A DNA stretch of 42,476 nucleotides from an uncultured Eubacteriales bacterium (GTDB lineage: Bacteria; Bacillota; Clostridia; Peptostreptococcales; Anaerovoracaceae): contig CADADV010000017.1 in assembly GCA_902786815.1 (NCBI GenBank), forward strand, positions 1-42,476, written 5' to 3'. A model generated the notes under the pieces. That model saw only the letters and a list, made by a program, of their open reading frames with translations, had not been told where the DNA came from and did no database searches. Shown piece by piece: positions 17,993 to 26,478 of the stretch. Numbering within the stretch: the stretch's first letter is position 1; the number at the start of each line of letters is the position of its first letter. Position numbers and translations under genes: made by a program.

Positions 17993-19135
17993 TTATTTAC
18001 CAAGAACTGATGCAGCAATGACCATTCTCTGGACTTCTGAAGTACCTTCATAGATCTCAGTGATCTTAGCGTCTCTCATCATTCTCTCTACCGGATAATC
18101 CTTCGTGTAACCATATCCACCGTGGAGCTGTACGCACTTTGTGGTTACATGCATTGCAGTTTCAGCAGCAAACAGCTTAGCCATTGCAGCAGCAGGTCCG
18201 TAAGGCAGGTGCTTGTCCTTCATGTCAGCAGCTCTGTAAACCAGCAGTCTTGCAGCCTGGATCTGAGTTTCCAGATCAGCAACTACGAACTGGAGTGCCT
18301 GGAACTTGGACAGGCTCTTTCCGAACTGCTTTCTAGCCTTCATGTACTCAATTGTTACGTCGAGAGCGCCCTGTGCGATTCCCAGAGCCTGTGAAGCGAT
18401 ACCGATACGGCCGCCGTCCAGAGTTGACATAGCAACTTTGAATCCATCGCCGATTTCACCAAGGAGTCTGTCCTTAGGAATCTTGCAGCCCTGGAAGATC
18501 AGTTCTGTTGTTGAGGATGCGCAGATACCCATCTTGTCCTCAGTCTTGCCGATTGAGAATCCAGGATCGCCCTTCTCAACGATGAATGAGCTGATACCGT
18601 GGTTGCCCTTTGACTTGTCAGTCATGGCCATAACTACGAATACGTCAGCATATCCGCCGTTTGTGATGAATACCTTAGCTCCATCAAGGATCCAGCAGTC
18701 ACCGCCGTCGACCGCTCTTGTCTGCTGTCCGGATGCGTCTGTACCAGCGTTAGGCTCGGTCAGACCGAAAGCACCCAGCTTCTTTCCTGAGAGCAGATCC
18801 GGCAGATACTTCTGTCTCTGTTCTTCTGTTCCCCAGTTGAAGATAGGCCAGCAGCACAGTGATGTGTGTGCTGAGCAGATAACGCCTGTTGATGCGCACT
18901 TCTTTGAGAGCTCTTCAACAGTGATCGCATAGGAGATGTGGTCTCCGCCAGCTCCACCATACTCAGTTGGGAACGGAACGCCGAGTAAGCCGTACTGAGC
19001 CATCTTTTCTACAGTCTCTTCCGGGAATCTGTGTTCCGCATCGATGTCTGCAGCAAGAGGTTCTACCTCAGTTTCGGCAAAGTCGCGTACCATTTTTCTT
19101 ACGAATTCTTGTTCCTTCGTCAGTGAAAAGTTCAT
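17993..19135 (-). CDS. Acyl-CoA dehydrogenase of an Etf-linked (bifurcating) complex
   Basis: A 380-residue FAD enzyme of the butyryl-CoA dehydrogenase/CarC family, probably working as an enoyl-CoA reductase with EtfBA. The catalytic base is Glu363 in YEGTSEVQR. FAD- and acyl-binding motifs are seen at FGLTEPNAGTD, FITNGGYAD and VQLHGGYGYTKDYPVERMMRDAKI. The gene is first in the acd-etfB-etfA operon with an AAGGAGG site. No thiolase, crotonase or 3-hydroxybutyryl-CoA dehydrogenase lies near, so butyryl-CoA cannot be assumed. Aryl-acrylyl-CoA, acrylyl-CoA or amino-acid-derived enoyl-CoA are possible. A Rex-like box sits about 30 bases upstream. Confidence 0.9.
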   Translation of the reverse strand: MNFSLTKEQEFVRKMVRDFAETEVEPLAADIDAEHRFPEETVEKMAQYGLLGVPFPTEYGGAGGDHISYAITVEELSKKCASTGVICSAHTSLCCWPIFNWGTEEQRQKYLPDLLSGKKLGAFGLTEPNAGTDASGQQTRAVDGGDCWILDGAKVFITNGGYADVFVVMAMTDKSKGNHGISSFIVEKGDPGFSIGKTEDKMGICASSTTELIFQGCKIPKDRLLGEIGDGFKVAMSTLDGGRIGIASQALGIAQGALDVTIEYMKARKQFGKSLSKFQALQFVVADLETQIQAARLLVYRAADMKDKHLPYGPAAAMAKLFAAETAMHVTTKCVQLHGGYGYTKDYPVERMMRDAKITEIYEGTSEVQRMVIAASVLGK

Positions 19136-19162
19136 TCTATTGCCTCCTTAAATTATTATCAT

Positions 19163-19184
19163 ATTTGTTATTTTTATAACAAAT
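19163..19184 (-). promoter_or_regulatory. Rex-like operator upstream of acd-etfB-etfA
   Basis: A perfect inverted repeat of 9 + 4 + 9 bases with core TTGTTAT-N4-ATAACAA. It matches the form of Rex sites (TTGTTAA-N4-TTAACAA) that sense the NADH/NAD ratio and control butyryl-CoA and alcohol genes in clostridia. It overlaps the likely promoter (minus strand TTTAAT, 17 bases, TTATAA inside the palindrome) and lies about 28 bases before the acd start. Confidence 0.6.
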
Positions 19185-19206
19185 CATACCATAGTAATTA
19201 AAACAT

Positions 19207-19234
19207 AAATCCCCCTATCTGACAAGGGGGATTT
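19207..19234 (-). terminator. Terminator-like hairpin after fbp
   Basis: AAATCCCCC (19207-19215) and GGGGGATTT (19226-19234) form a perfect 9-base-pair stem with a 10-base loop. The minus-strand T run after it is interrupted (ATGTTTT). It lies 64 bases past the fbp stop and just upstream of the acd promoter. Confidence 0.55.
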
Positions 19235-19297
19235 ACGCATTATTATTGCAGAATTGCATATTATTTTAATGATTGAGCCCAAACTATCTTGCTGCCT

Positions 19298-21244
19298 TTA
19301 TCTTTCTTTAAGAGAACCGTCTCTGTAAGCCTCGACCAGCGCCCTGAGTTCTTCTCTTTCTCTCAAAAGCTCCCCGCCCAGATCTGTATCGACTACGAGC
19401 ATCCGTTTGTCCATCTCCCGCACGACATTGATTACCGGAGCGTGGAATACCTGGGTCCCGTCTTCCTGCAGCGGACTGTAAGGTTTGTGCTCCGCCAGAG
19501 CCATATGCCGTGAATTGATAAAGAATGTGTATCCTGCGATACCTGTCGTCTTCTGGTAAGCCTTTGACATTCCGCCGTCGATGATGAAGAGTCTGCCGTT
19601 GCCTTTGATCGGGCTCTCTCCATCCTTGATCTTGACCGGAACATGTCCGTTCAGGATGATGGATACGTCCGGATCCAGTCCGAATTCCTTCAGGATGTTT
19701 TCGCAGACATCCTGCCGTTCGACGAGTTTGTAATACGGAACAGTGTGCTCCTTATGGGTCTTCTTGTCGTCGATCAGGCATCTCTCCAGCGTGGTCATCT
19801 GATCTTTGCCGAAGAGCGGACTGTTGGCGGACAGCCACAGATACCACATGATGTCGCCGTTCCATCCAGGCATTTCATAATCCTTCGGATGGAAATACGC
19901 CTGACGTACATGCTCATCAAGATAATCCATATAGGCTTTTCCTTTCAGCACACGCCCGCCGATCTCGATATCTTTGAAGCTGCCGTCCTTGTTCATCGGA
20001 ATGCTGCCGTGATACAGCAGGTTGCCGTTCACGATCCTGTACAGAGCGCCGTGTGTAAAGAGGAATTTGATGTGCTTCTGCAGCTTGTCGTTCTTTGTGA
20101 AGCCCGGCTCCAGAGCGTCCAGCATTGCTTCCTCCTCCGGCGTCAGTTTGTACGGATCTGCCGGATCGATGGTCGGGAAGTTTTTATCGTTCAGTTCATA
20201 TTCTCCAAGAGGCAGCTTGATGGTTCCCTTTTCATAATCGATCTTATCGAGCAGCAGTCTGTGCTCAAGATGATATTCCGGGTGCGCCATGATTCTCTGC
20301 CCTTCCACCTTGAACTGGCAGATGGAGATCGCTTTGTTCATCTTGGCCGCCAGTTCATCGTCGACAGGGTCGTACTTGTTGCGCTCGATGGTCTTCGGCC
20401 AGAAGGATTTACACGGATCATCCGCATACACTTCTGCCGCCATGGTTGCCAGCGGTCTGAGATTGATGCCGTAGCCGACTTCCAGCATGTCGAAGTTGTT
20501 GTACTTCGTATTGATCCTGAGCACGTTCGTGATGCATGCCCAGCTTCCTGTAGCGGCACCCATCCAGAGGATATCGTGGTTGCCCCACTGGAAATCCACA
20601 TCATGGAAATCCATCAGATAGTCCATGATCTTGTCCGGCGCGGCGCCTCTGTCCCAGATGTCCCCGATGATGTGAAGTCCGTCTACAGCCAGGTTGCTGA
20701 TGCATTCGGTCATCTCGACGATGAAATCTTCAGCTTCCCTGCAGTCGACGATGGTCTCTACGATCTTCACATAATAATCGCCCATATTGTACTTCGAATC
20801 AGCATGCAAAAGCTCATCGATGATGTAGGCGTACTGTTTCGGCAGTCTTTTACGTACTTTGGACTGTGTATATTTGTTTGTGACAGATTTGAGGACCTGT
20901 GTCAGCTGGCTGATCGCGACCTTGCACCACTTGTCAAAGTCAGGCTCACTCTTTTTCCTGCGTTCCATCTCTGCTCTTGCGTTGTACACCAGCGCTGCCA
21001 GCGCATCTCTTTCTTCGATGGACAGCGTCGGACCGAAGATGTCGTCGATCTTATTCCGGATGACGCCGGAAGCACTCTTTAACATATGTACAAAAGCATC
21101 ATGTTCCCCGTGAAGATCGCTCAAAAAGAACTCCGTGCCTTTCGGCAGGCTGAGGATCGCGCTCAGATTGACGATTTCCTCTGTCGCTGCCTTGATATCC
21201 GGATATTGTTTTGACAGGTTTTTCAGTAAAGCTCTGTTAATCAA
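19298..21244 (-). CDS. fbp: Class III fructose-1,6-bisphosphatase
   Basis: The enzyme removes the 1-phosphate of fructose 1,6-bisphosphate in gluconeogenesis. Class III is the large form of Bacillota. From the proposed start it has 648 residues with calcineurin-like metal motifs SDLHGEHD (about 42-49), GDIWDRG (about 194-200) and GNHD (about 221-224). I place the start at the TTG at 21244 because AGGAGG (21253-21258) lies 8 bases upstream. A longer version starting at 21274 would begin inside the terminator hairpin of the previous gene. That hairpin sits directly before the ribosome binding site, so fbp has no visible promoter of its own and may depend on readthrough. Confidence 0.93.
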   Translation of the reverse strand: MINRALLKNLSKQYPDIKAATEEIVNLSAILSLPKGTEFFLSDLHGEHDAFVHMLKSASGVIRNKIDDIFGPTLSIEERDALAALVYNARAEMERRKKSEPDFDKWCKVAISQLTQVLKSVTNKYTQSKVRKRLPKQYAYIIDELLHADSKYNMGDYYVKIVETIVDCREAEDFIVEMTECISNLAVDGLHIIGDIWDRGAAPDKIMDYLMDFHDVDFQWGNHDILWMGAATGSWACITNVLRINTKYNNFDMLEVGYGINLRPLATMAAEVYADDPCKSFWPKTIERNKYDPVDDELAAKMNKAISICQFKVEGQRIMAHPEYHLEHRLLLDKIDYEKGTIKLPLGEYELNDKNFPTIDPADPYKLTPEEEAMLDALEPGFTKNDKLQKHIKFLFTHGALYRIVNGNLLYHGSIPMNKDGSFKDIEIGGRVLKGKAYMDYLDEHVRQAYFHPKDYEMPGWNGDIMWYLWLSANSPLFGKDQMTTLERCLIDDKKTHKEHTVPYYKLVERQDVCENILKEFGLDPDVSIILNGHVPVKIKDGESPIKGNGRLFIIDGGMSKAYQKTTGIAGYTFFINSRHMALAEHKPYSPLQEDGTQVFHAPVINVVREMDKRMLVVDTDLGGELLREREELRALVEAYRDGSLKER

Positions 21245-21259
21245 TGTTTTTTCCTCCTC

Positions 21260-21284
21260 AAAAACCCGCCCCAATGAGGCGGGT
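21260..21284 (-). terminator. Terminator or attenuator directly before the fbp ribosome binding site
   Basis: On the minus strand ACCCGCC (21278-21284) and GGCGGGT (21264-21270) pair around a 7-base loop and run into TTTTT. The AGGAGG of fbp begins two bases later. It lies about 9 bases past the stop of the 114-residue gene. Confidence 0.65.
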
Positions 21285-21292
21285 CAAATTTG

Positions 21293-21637
21293 TTATTTGC
21301 CGTATCCGGTAAATTTCTTTTCTTTTTCTGTGGGGCGAAGGGCATCTGCAGACGCAGGTTTCGGGTTATACACACGATAATCTCCGAAGTCTTCATCATT
21401 GGTGACCGGCAAAAGACCGGACATCGAATAACTGCTGCCCTCCTGCTCGCACTTGACTCTGAACAGATAGTTGTCGCTGCCCACCATCCTAAGAACATGG
21501 ACTGTTACAGCACCTGTCTCCGGATCTTTCTCTGAACCCAGGATTCTGAATGACTTGAGATGTGTGCTTCCAAGCCTGGTCTTGACGGCTTTCTCAGCGG
21601 CTTTATCCCTTGCCTTTTTCTTATTGTCTTTTGCCAT
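21293..21637 (-). CDS. Small basic protein of unknown function
   Basis: I do not recognise this 114-residue protein. Residues 1-24 are rich in Lys, Arg and Ala (MAKDNKKKARDKAAEKAVKT) and could bind nucleic acid or stay disordered. The centre reads as beta strands (KSFRILG, AVTVHVLRMVG, NYLFRVKCEQ) with one Cys, and the tail is again basic. It has no signal peptide or membrane helix. It has a strong GGAGGTG site, a good promoter of its own (21678-21706) and a terminator right after it, so it looks like a genuine one-gene unit. Confidence 0.7.
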   Translation of the reverse strand: MAKDNKKKARDKAAEKAVKTRLGSTHLKSFRILGSEKDPETGAVTVHVLRMVGSDNYLFRVKCEQEGSSYSMSGLLPVTNDEDFGDYRVYNPKPASADALRPTEKEKKFTGYGK

Positions 21638-21677
21638 AAGATCACACCTCCACTTCTTTAGTATGCTCTTTGGTATC

Positions 21678-21706
21678 TTTATACTATATATAGGGCTTTA
21701 AGTCAA
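21678..21706 (-). promoter_or_regulatory. Promoter of the 114-residue gene
   Basis: On the minus strand TTGACT (21701-21706), a 17-base spacer and TATAAA (21678-21683). The -35 box begins directly after the metA stop codon, so metA and this gene are separate units. Confidence 0.7.
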
Positions 21707-22684
21707 CTAGTCGTCGATGATACTGTCATCATCCTTGAATGCTTCTCTCCAGGCATCTTCCTTACCATCTCTGAGATCGTCCAGGTTATACGGCGTAGCC
21801 TGATAGAGATAATAGTTCAGCCAGTTTGAGAACAGCAGGTTCGCATGCCCTCTCCACCGGAACATGATCTCCTGCTGCGGATCGTCGTTGCGGAAATAAT
21901 TGCACGGAACGTCGATCCTGACCCCTTTGTTGATGTCTCTGAAGTACTCATCTGCCAATGTTGTCTTATCGTATTCCTGGTGCCCCAGGACAAAAATCTG
22001 TCTGCCGTTCTCTGTGGATATGATATGCGGCCCCGCTTCTTCAGACTCTGCGAGGATCCTCAACTCAGGATGCTTCAGGATGTCCTCTTTTTTTGTAATT
22101 GCGTACCGGGAATGCGGTGCGTAAAACAGTTCGTCAAATCCCCTGACGAGAGGATTGTGCTTGCGCAGCGTGCGGTGCTCGAACACGCCGAACAGTTTTT
22201 CCTTCTGGACATATTTCGGAATCCCGTAGTAATAATACAATGCCGCCTGCGCACCCCAGCAAATGAACATGCTGCTGTAAACATGTGTCTTTGCAAATTC
22301 AAATATGTCACATAACTCCGGCCAGTAGTCAGCTTCCTCAAACTCAAGTTGCTCAATTGGGGAGCCGGTGATGATCATCCCGTCGAAGTACTCCTCCTTG
22401 AAATGCTCCAGCGTCGTGTAGAAGGACAGAAGATGCTCCTGGGATGTATGTGTCGATGTGTGCATGTCCATGCCGACCAGCTGCATCTCGATCTGCAGCG
22501 GGCTGTTTGCCAGCACACGCGCCAGCTGTGTCTCAGTTGCAATTTTTGTCGGCATCAGATTGACAATGATGACCTTCAGCGGACGAATATCCTGTGCTTT
22601 CGCCCTGGCTCCTGTCATTGTGAATATGTTCTCATCCTTCAGCGCACCCGCTGCAGGAAGTTGGTCGGGTATGATTAATGGCAT
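21707..22684 (-). CDS. metA: Homoserine O-acetyltransferase (MetA family)
   Basis: MetA acylates homoserine at the start of methionine synthesis. The 325-residue protein has the catalytic Cys142 (MFICWGAQAA), His235 and Glu237 (LGHQEYD). Position 111 is Glu (TGSPIEQLEF). In this family Glu111 is associated with acetyl-CoA and Gly111 with succinyl-CoA, so the product should be O-acetylhomoserine. That agrees with the O-acetylhomoserine sulfhydrylase gene 22 bases upstream. Many databases would label it succinyltransferase by family name. Confidence 0.93.
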   Translation of the reverse strand: MPLIIPDQLPAAGALKDENIFTMTGARAKAQDIRPLKVIIVNLMPTKIATETQLARVLANSPLQIEMQLVGMDMHTSTHTSQEHLLSFYTTLEHFKEEYFDGMIITGSPIEQLEFEEADYWPELCDIFEFAKTHVYSSMFICWGAQAALYYYYGIPKYVQKEKLFGVFEHRTLRKHNPLVRGFDELFYAPHSRYAITKKEDILKHPELRILAESEEAGPHIISTENGRQIFVLGHQEYDKTTLADEYFRDINKGVRIDVPCNYFRNDDPQQEIMFRWRGHANLLFSNWLNYYLYQATPYNLDDLRDGKEDAWREAFKDDDSIIDD

Positions 22685-22706
22685 TGTTTCTCCTATTCTA
22701 ATTCGT

Positions 22707-24014
22707 TTACAGTTTTACTTTGTTGAGTGCCTGGTCAAGATCGGCAATGATATCTTCGACATTTTCGAGTCCTACAGAAAGTCTGATGAGACCCGGATCG
22801 ATCCCCGCTGCCAGCTGGGCTTCCTCAGAAAGCTGACGGTGCGTGGTGCTGGCCGGATGGAGCACGCTCGTGTGGATGTCACCTACGTGTACAACGATAC
22901 TGCAAAGCTCCAGATGCTCCAGGAAATTCTCACCTGCTTCCCTGCCGCCCTTGACACCGAAGCTCATAACGGCACTGGCGCCCTTTGGCATATACTTTTT
23001 AGCCAGGTCGTAATATTTATCGCCTTCCAGTCCCGGATAGATGATCCAGTCGACATTCGGGTGGTCTTTCAGGAATTTCGCTACCGCTTCAGCATTCTTG
23101 ACATGACGTTCCATACGCACATCCAGCGTCTGAAGACCCTGATGGGTCAGGTACGCGTTCATTGGCGCCATGGTGCATCCCAGGTCTCTGACAAGGACTG
23201 CCTTGAGTCTCGTGCAGAAGGCTGCCTGTCCGAACTTCTCATAAAAGTTCAGCCCGTGATAGCTCTCATCAGGTGCTGCCATGGTCGGGTACTTCAGATT
23301 GCCGTCATCATCCTTCACAGTCCAGTCGAAGTTGCCTCCCTCGACTACGCATCCGCCGATGCTGGTTCCATGACCGTCCGCAAACTTCGTGGTCGAATGG
23401 GTGACAATGTGTGCGCCGTATTCGATCGGTCTGCAAAGAGCCGGTGTCGCAAGTGTATTGTCAACAATAAGCGGTACCTTCATAGCATTGGCGACTCTGG
23501 CGAATTTCTCGATATCAAGCACGCTCAGCGCGGGGTTTCCCAGCGTCTCTCCAAACAGCGCCTTGGTGTTCGGCCGCTTCAGCTTCAGGATCTCTTCTTC
23601 ACTCATATCCTGATCAAAGAATTCCACATCAAGTCCCAGTCTTCTGAGCGTTACATTAAACAGATTGTATGTACCGCCGTAGATGTTGGTTCCGCTGAGC
23701 ACATGATCCCCTGCTTCACAGATATTGAGCAGCGCGATCAGGTTCGCAGCCTGTCCTGATGATGTGGACATACCTGCGGTACCGGATTCCAGAAGTGCCA
23801 TCTTCTGTTCCAGATAATCTACCGTCGGGCTTCCCAGTCTGGCGTACATATGGTTCGGGCTGTCCAGATCGAAGAGGGCTGCCACATCCGGAGCGTTGTA
23901 GTATCTGTATGTAGTGCTCTGGATGATCGGCATGTTCTGCGGCTGTGCACTCTGTGCTCTGTAGGCGCCGTGTACACATTTTGTTTCGAACTTGTTATCT
24001 TTCATTTCTTTCAT
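22707..24014 (-). CDS. metY: O-acetylhomoserine aminocarboxypropyltransferase (sulfhydrylase)
   Basis: This PLP enzyme makes homocysteine from O-acetylhomoserine and sulfide. It has 435 residues, the usual length for MetY and longer than MetB/MetC. The PLP lysine is Lys210 in THSTTKFADGHG; SSGQAAN near 85-91 and DNTLATP near 185-191 hold the cofactor. The gene precedes metA on the same strand, giving a compact direct-sulfhydrylation pair. An AGGAGA site precedes the ATG. No S-box or T-box fits in the 30 bases upstream; the transcript probably starts before the thioesterase gene. Confidence 0.93.
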   Translation of the reverse strand: MKEMKDNKFETKCVHGAYRAQSAQPQNMPIIQSTTYRYYNAPDVAALFDLDSPNHMYARLGSPTVDYLEQKMALLESGTAGMSTSSGQAANLIALLNICEAGDHVLSGTNIYGGTYNLFNVTLRRLGLDVEFFDQDMSEEEILKLKRPNTKALFGETLGNPALSVLDIEKFARVANAMKVPLIVDNTLATPALCRPIEYGAHIVTHSTTKFADGHGTSIGGCVVEGGNFDWTVKDDDGNLKYPTMAAPDESYHGLNFYEKFGQAAFCTRLKAVLVRDLGCTMAPMNAYLTHQGLQTLDVRMERHVKNAEAVAKFLKDHPNVDWIIYPGLEGDKYYDLAKKYMPKGASAVMSFGVKGGREAGENFLEHLELCSIVVHVGDIHTSVLHPASTTHRQLSEEAQLAAGIDPGLIRLSVGLENVEDIIADLDQALNKVKL

Positions 24015-24044
24015 TGTTTCTTCTCCTGCTCCTCACTTCTGTAT

Positions 24045-24527
24045 TTATACTCCGAGCTTTTTCTCTGCCGCCTGTTCGTAATCCACATGCATGAAACTGC
24101 CTGTGGACACGGCAAGACATTTGCCCGTATCTTCATCATATGCTTTTGCAATCAGCCTGATGACTCTGCTTCCTACCTGTACCGCTTCGGATTCGACGAT
24201 GAACGACTTCCCTCTGAACGGTCTCAGAAAGCTGATGGTCATATCGGATGTTGATACACTGCCCTCTGTCAGGCCGATGGCATTGATTCCCATCGTCGTA
24301 TCCATGATCGCGGAGATCACTCCTCCGTGGACCTCCCCGCGGCCGTTGTCTTCCCATTTGAATTTTCTGTATCTCACTCTGCATGACATTTTCTCAGGGT
24401 CACAGTCCACAAACTGAGGGTCGATCATGTCGTTGAGCATGCCGAAACCATACCCTTTGATTTCCCCGATGATGTCCTTGACTCTCTTCTCAAAGTCAAC
24501 GCTGACATTGCTGTTTTTGTTTGTCAT
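24045..24527 (-). CDS. PaaI-type hotdog-fold thioesterase
   Basis: A 160-residue single-domain hotdog protein likely to hydrolyse acyl-CoA or aryl-CoA thioesters. The signature HGGVISAIMDTTMGINAI (about residues 80-97) holds the usual His-Gly-Gly and the Asp of the PaaI group. The start at 24527 (ATG) lies 10 bases after GGGAGG; a TTG two codons earlier is possible. The gene is 30 bases upstream of metY and probably co-transcribed, with TATAAT at 24563-24568 as a -10 box. The physiological substrate is unknown. Confidence 0.85.
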   Translation of the reverse strand: MTNKNSNVSVDFEKRVKDIIGEIKGYGFGMLNDMIDPQFVDCDPEKMSCRVRYRKFKWEDNGRGEVHGGVISAIMDTTMGINAIGLTEGSVSTSDMTISFLRPFRGKSFIVESEAVQVGSRVIRLIAKAYDEDTGKCLAVSTGSFMHVDYEQAAEKKLGV

Positions 24528-24595
24528 TATCAAATGACCTCCCTTTTTTCACGTTATGCAACATTATACATCAAAACCCTTCCATGGGATACAAC

Positions 24596-24623
24596 AAATC
24601 CCTTCTATGACGGGGATTTTTTT
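24596..24623 (+). terminator. Plus-strand terminator-like hairpin with no plus-strand gene
   Basis: AAATCCC (24596-24602) pairs with GGGATTT (24613-24619), followed by seven T. It is oriented for plus-strand transcription, although genes on both sides are on the minus strand. It may stop antisense transcription or be chance. Confidence 0.35.
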
Positions 24624-24635
24624 AGATGGGATATT

Positions 24636-26393
24636 TTACTTCCCGTCATCTCCTTTGATCATCCAGGAAACGATTTTATCGTTGTTGTCCTCAAGGCCGT
24701 AGATATGATCATCGACATACAGGCACCGAGCAATCCCTTCTTTGTTCTCGTAGTCTCCGACTTCCTCAAGTTTTTTGCCTGATACCGCGAACTGCAGCAC
24801 GCCGCCGCTTTCCTTTTCCAGGTTGATATATGGGATGGCGTACCAGCCTGCCTTGCTGTTGACGGTCAGAGCTCTGTGATCATACTGCACATCGCTCGTA
24901 AGGTCTTTGTACGTCATGCTGTCGAGCACTTCGGGTTTCAGCGGATCGCTGATATCAAAGAGCGCGATCTTGACGCCTTCTTCCACTTCACCGAATTCTT
25001 CTTCCGTGGTGGCTGTTCCAATGCCGACGATCATGCCGTCTCCCTCCGGTACAAGCAGAGATGAAAAACCTGTGATCTTGACGCTTCCCAGCATTTCCGG
25101 AGCCTTCGGATCTTTCAGATCGATGACAAAGAGCGGATCCGTCTGTTCATAGGTGATCACATAAGCCATGTCTCCAAGGAACCGTACGGCTTTGATCTGC
25201 TCGCCTGCAGCGAAGCCTTTGACCTTCCCTGCGACTTTGAGGTCTTCATCGAGGACATACAGATAGTTCACGTCTTTTCCTTTGACAAAGGCCGTTGCCG
25301 CGACTCTGAAGTATCCGTCCTTTTCGTCCATTGCGAACTGATTGAGGACGCTTCCTCTCACGGATCCCTGTTTCGCAAAACTGATCTTGCCTTTGCTGAT
25401 GTCCGCTTTGATGATATAGGTGCGCTCATCTGCGCTTTCCGGACTGAAGTCTCTGTAGTTCACGCTGAAATCTGTTATATAGATGGCGCTGCCGCTGCAG
25501 TAGATATCATCCGATGCGCCGAGGACCGCGCGGGTCTTTGATTTGATATGGCCTTTCGAAGAGTTCACATCTACAGAACCGATGACGGCGTAAGCCTTGC
25601 GGTACGGCTGCGGGAAGCAGCAGATGTGGTCTGCCGCAAGCTTTTCGTACTTCTTGTCCGCGCCCGCATAAGGAACATAGCGGTTTTCGCCCCTGTTCAG
25701 ATAATCGTTGGTCACAACGTAGAGATACCCGTCCGTGACCCTCGATGAGACATATCCGCCGCTCTGTCTGTACTTACCGATCATCTGCGGTTTCTCAGGA
25801 TTCGAAATATCATAAATACAAACTGCCGTGACCATCGGTTTGGAGTAATAGTTGTACTGATCATTTTCCGGCTGCAGTTCGTATTCCTGTCCGGTGATGA
25901 TGAGCCTGCCGTTTGTCAGGAACAGGTTATCTGCGGAAACGCCGGTCTCTTCTTCGGAGATCACGGCCGCATCTTCCGCTTTGCCGTCTGTGACCTTCGC
26001 AATGATCACATCATAGCCGAGCCTGGAAGTGTAATAGATATAGTTGCCGTCAGTTTTGACGATATCCGCCTCATCAACACCCTCTACCTGCACGTAGGTC
26101 TCCGAGCGGTCGCTTCCCTTGGGCATAGGTGCGGTTCCGGAACTGCCCGCCATTTCGCCGGTGGCCAGTTCCGCATCTTCTGCGATGCCCATGCTGTTGT
26201 TCATCATATAGACAGGCATATCCTCATCTTTGATTTTGCTGAGCGCTCTCTGGATCTGACCGTAGCTTTCAAAGGTCCTGATCTCCCCGGACGCCTGCTC
26301 TCTGCTCCCGCCGTACTGGCTGTACGCATAGATCCCTATGGCGACCGCAACACATACTGCAAACGCGATCGCAGCTGTCACTCTCAGTTTCAT
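24636..26393 (-). CDS. Membrane-anchored beta-propeller protein
   Basis: A 585-residue protein with an N-terminal signal anchor (residues about 5-25, MKLRVTAAIAFAVCVAVAIG) and a large extracellular part made of repeated blades. It resembles the family of secreted proteins with a beta-propeller distantly related to WD-40 repeats. Recurring blade pattern: KTDGNYIYYTS, LFLTNGRLIITG, SRVTDGYLYVVTNDY, VRFLGDMAYVITYEQTDPLFVIDLKDPKAPEMLGSVKI, VDDHIYGLEDN. No catalytic motif is visible, so a role in binding or scaffolding at the cell surface is an inference. It is a single-gene unit with an AGGGGA site. Confidence 0.85.
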   Translation of the reverse strand: MKLRVTAAIAFAVCVAVAIGIYAYSQYGGSREQASGEIRTFESYGQIQRALSKIKDEDMPVYMMNNSMGIAEDAELATGEMAGSSGTAPMPKGSDRSETYVQVEGVDEADIVKTDGNYIYYTSRLGYDVIIAKVTDGKAEDAAVISEEETGVSADNLFLTNGRLIITGQEYELQPENDQYNYYSKPMVTAVCIYDISNPEKPQMIGKYRQSGGYVSSRVTDGYLYVVTNDYLNRGENRYVPYAGADKKYEKLAADHICCFPQPYRKAYAVIGSVDVNSSKGHIKSKTRAVLGASDDIYCSGSAIYITDFSVNYRDFSPESADERTYIIKADISKGKISFAKQGSVRGSVLNQFAMDEKDGYFRVAATAFVKGKDVNYLYVLDEDLKVAGKVKGFAAGEQIKAVRFLGDMAYVITYEQTDPLFVIDLKDPKAPEMLGSVKITGFSSLLVPEGDGMIVGIGTATTEEEFGEVEEGVKIALFDISDPLKPEVLDSMTYKDLTSDVQYDHRALTVNSKAGWYAIPYINLEKESGGVLQFAVSGKKLEEVGDYENKEGIARCLYVDDHIYGLEDNNDKIVSWMIKGDDGK

Positions 26394-26478
26394 GATGTCT
26401 CCCCTTTCGTCTTCTGTTTATAAGACAGTAACACACTTATATGATTACATTTTTCTGTGTAGTTTGTGTGTTGTTTCT

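Noticed and set aside
19643-21082. 479-codon open frame on the plus strand
   Set aside because: It is fully antisense to fbp, whose metallophosphatase motifs are clear. The peptide has no recognisable domain.
22458-23759. 433-codon open frame on the plus strand
   Set aside because: Antisense to metY and the start of metA; codon composition mirrors the real genes and no domain is visible.
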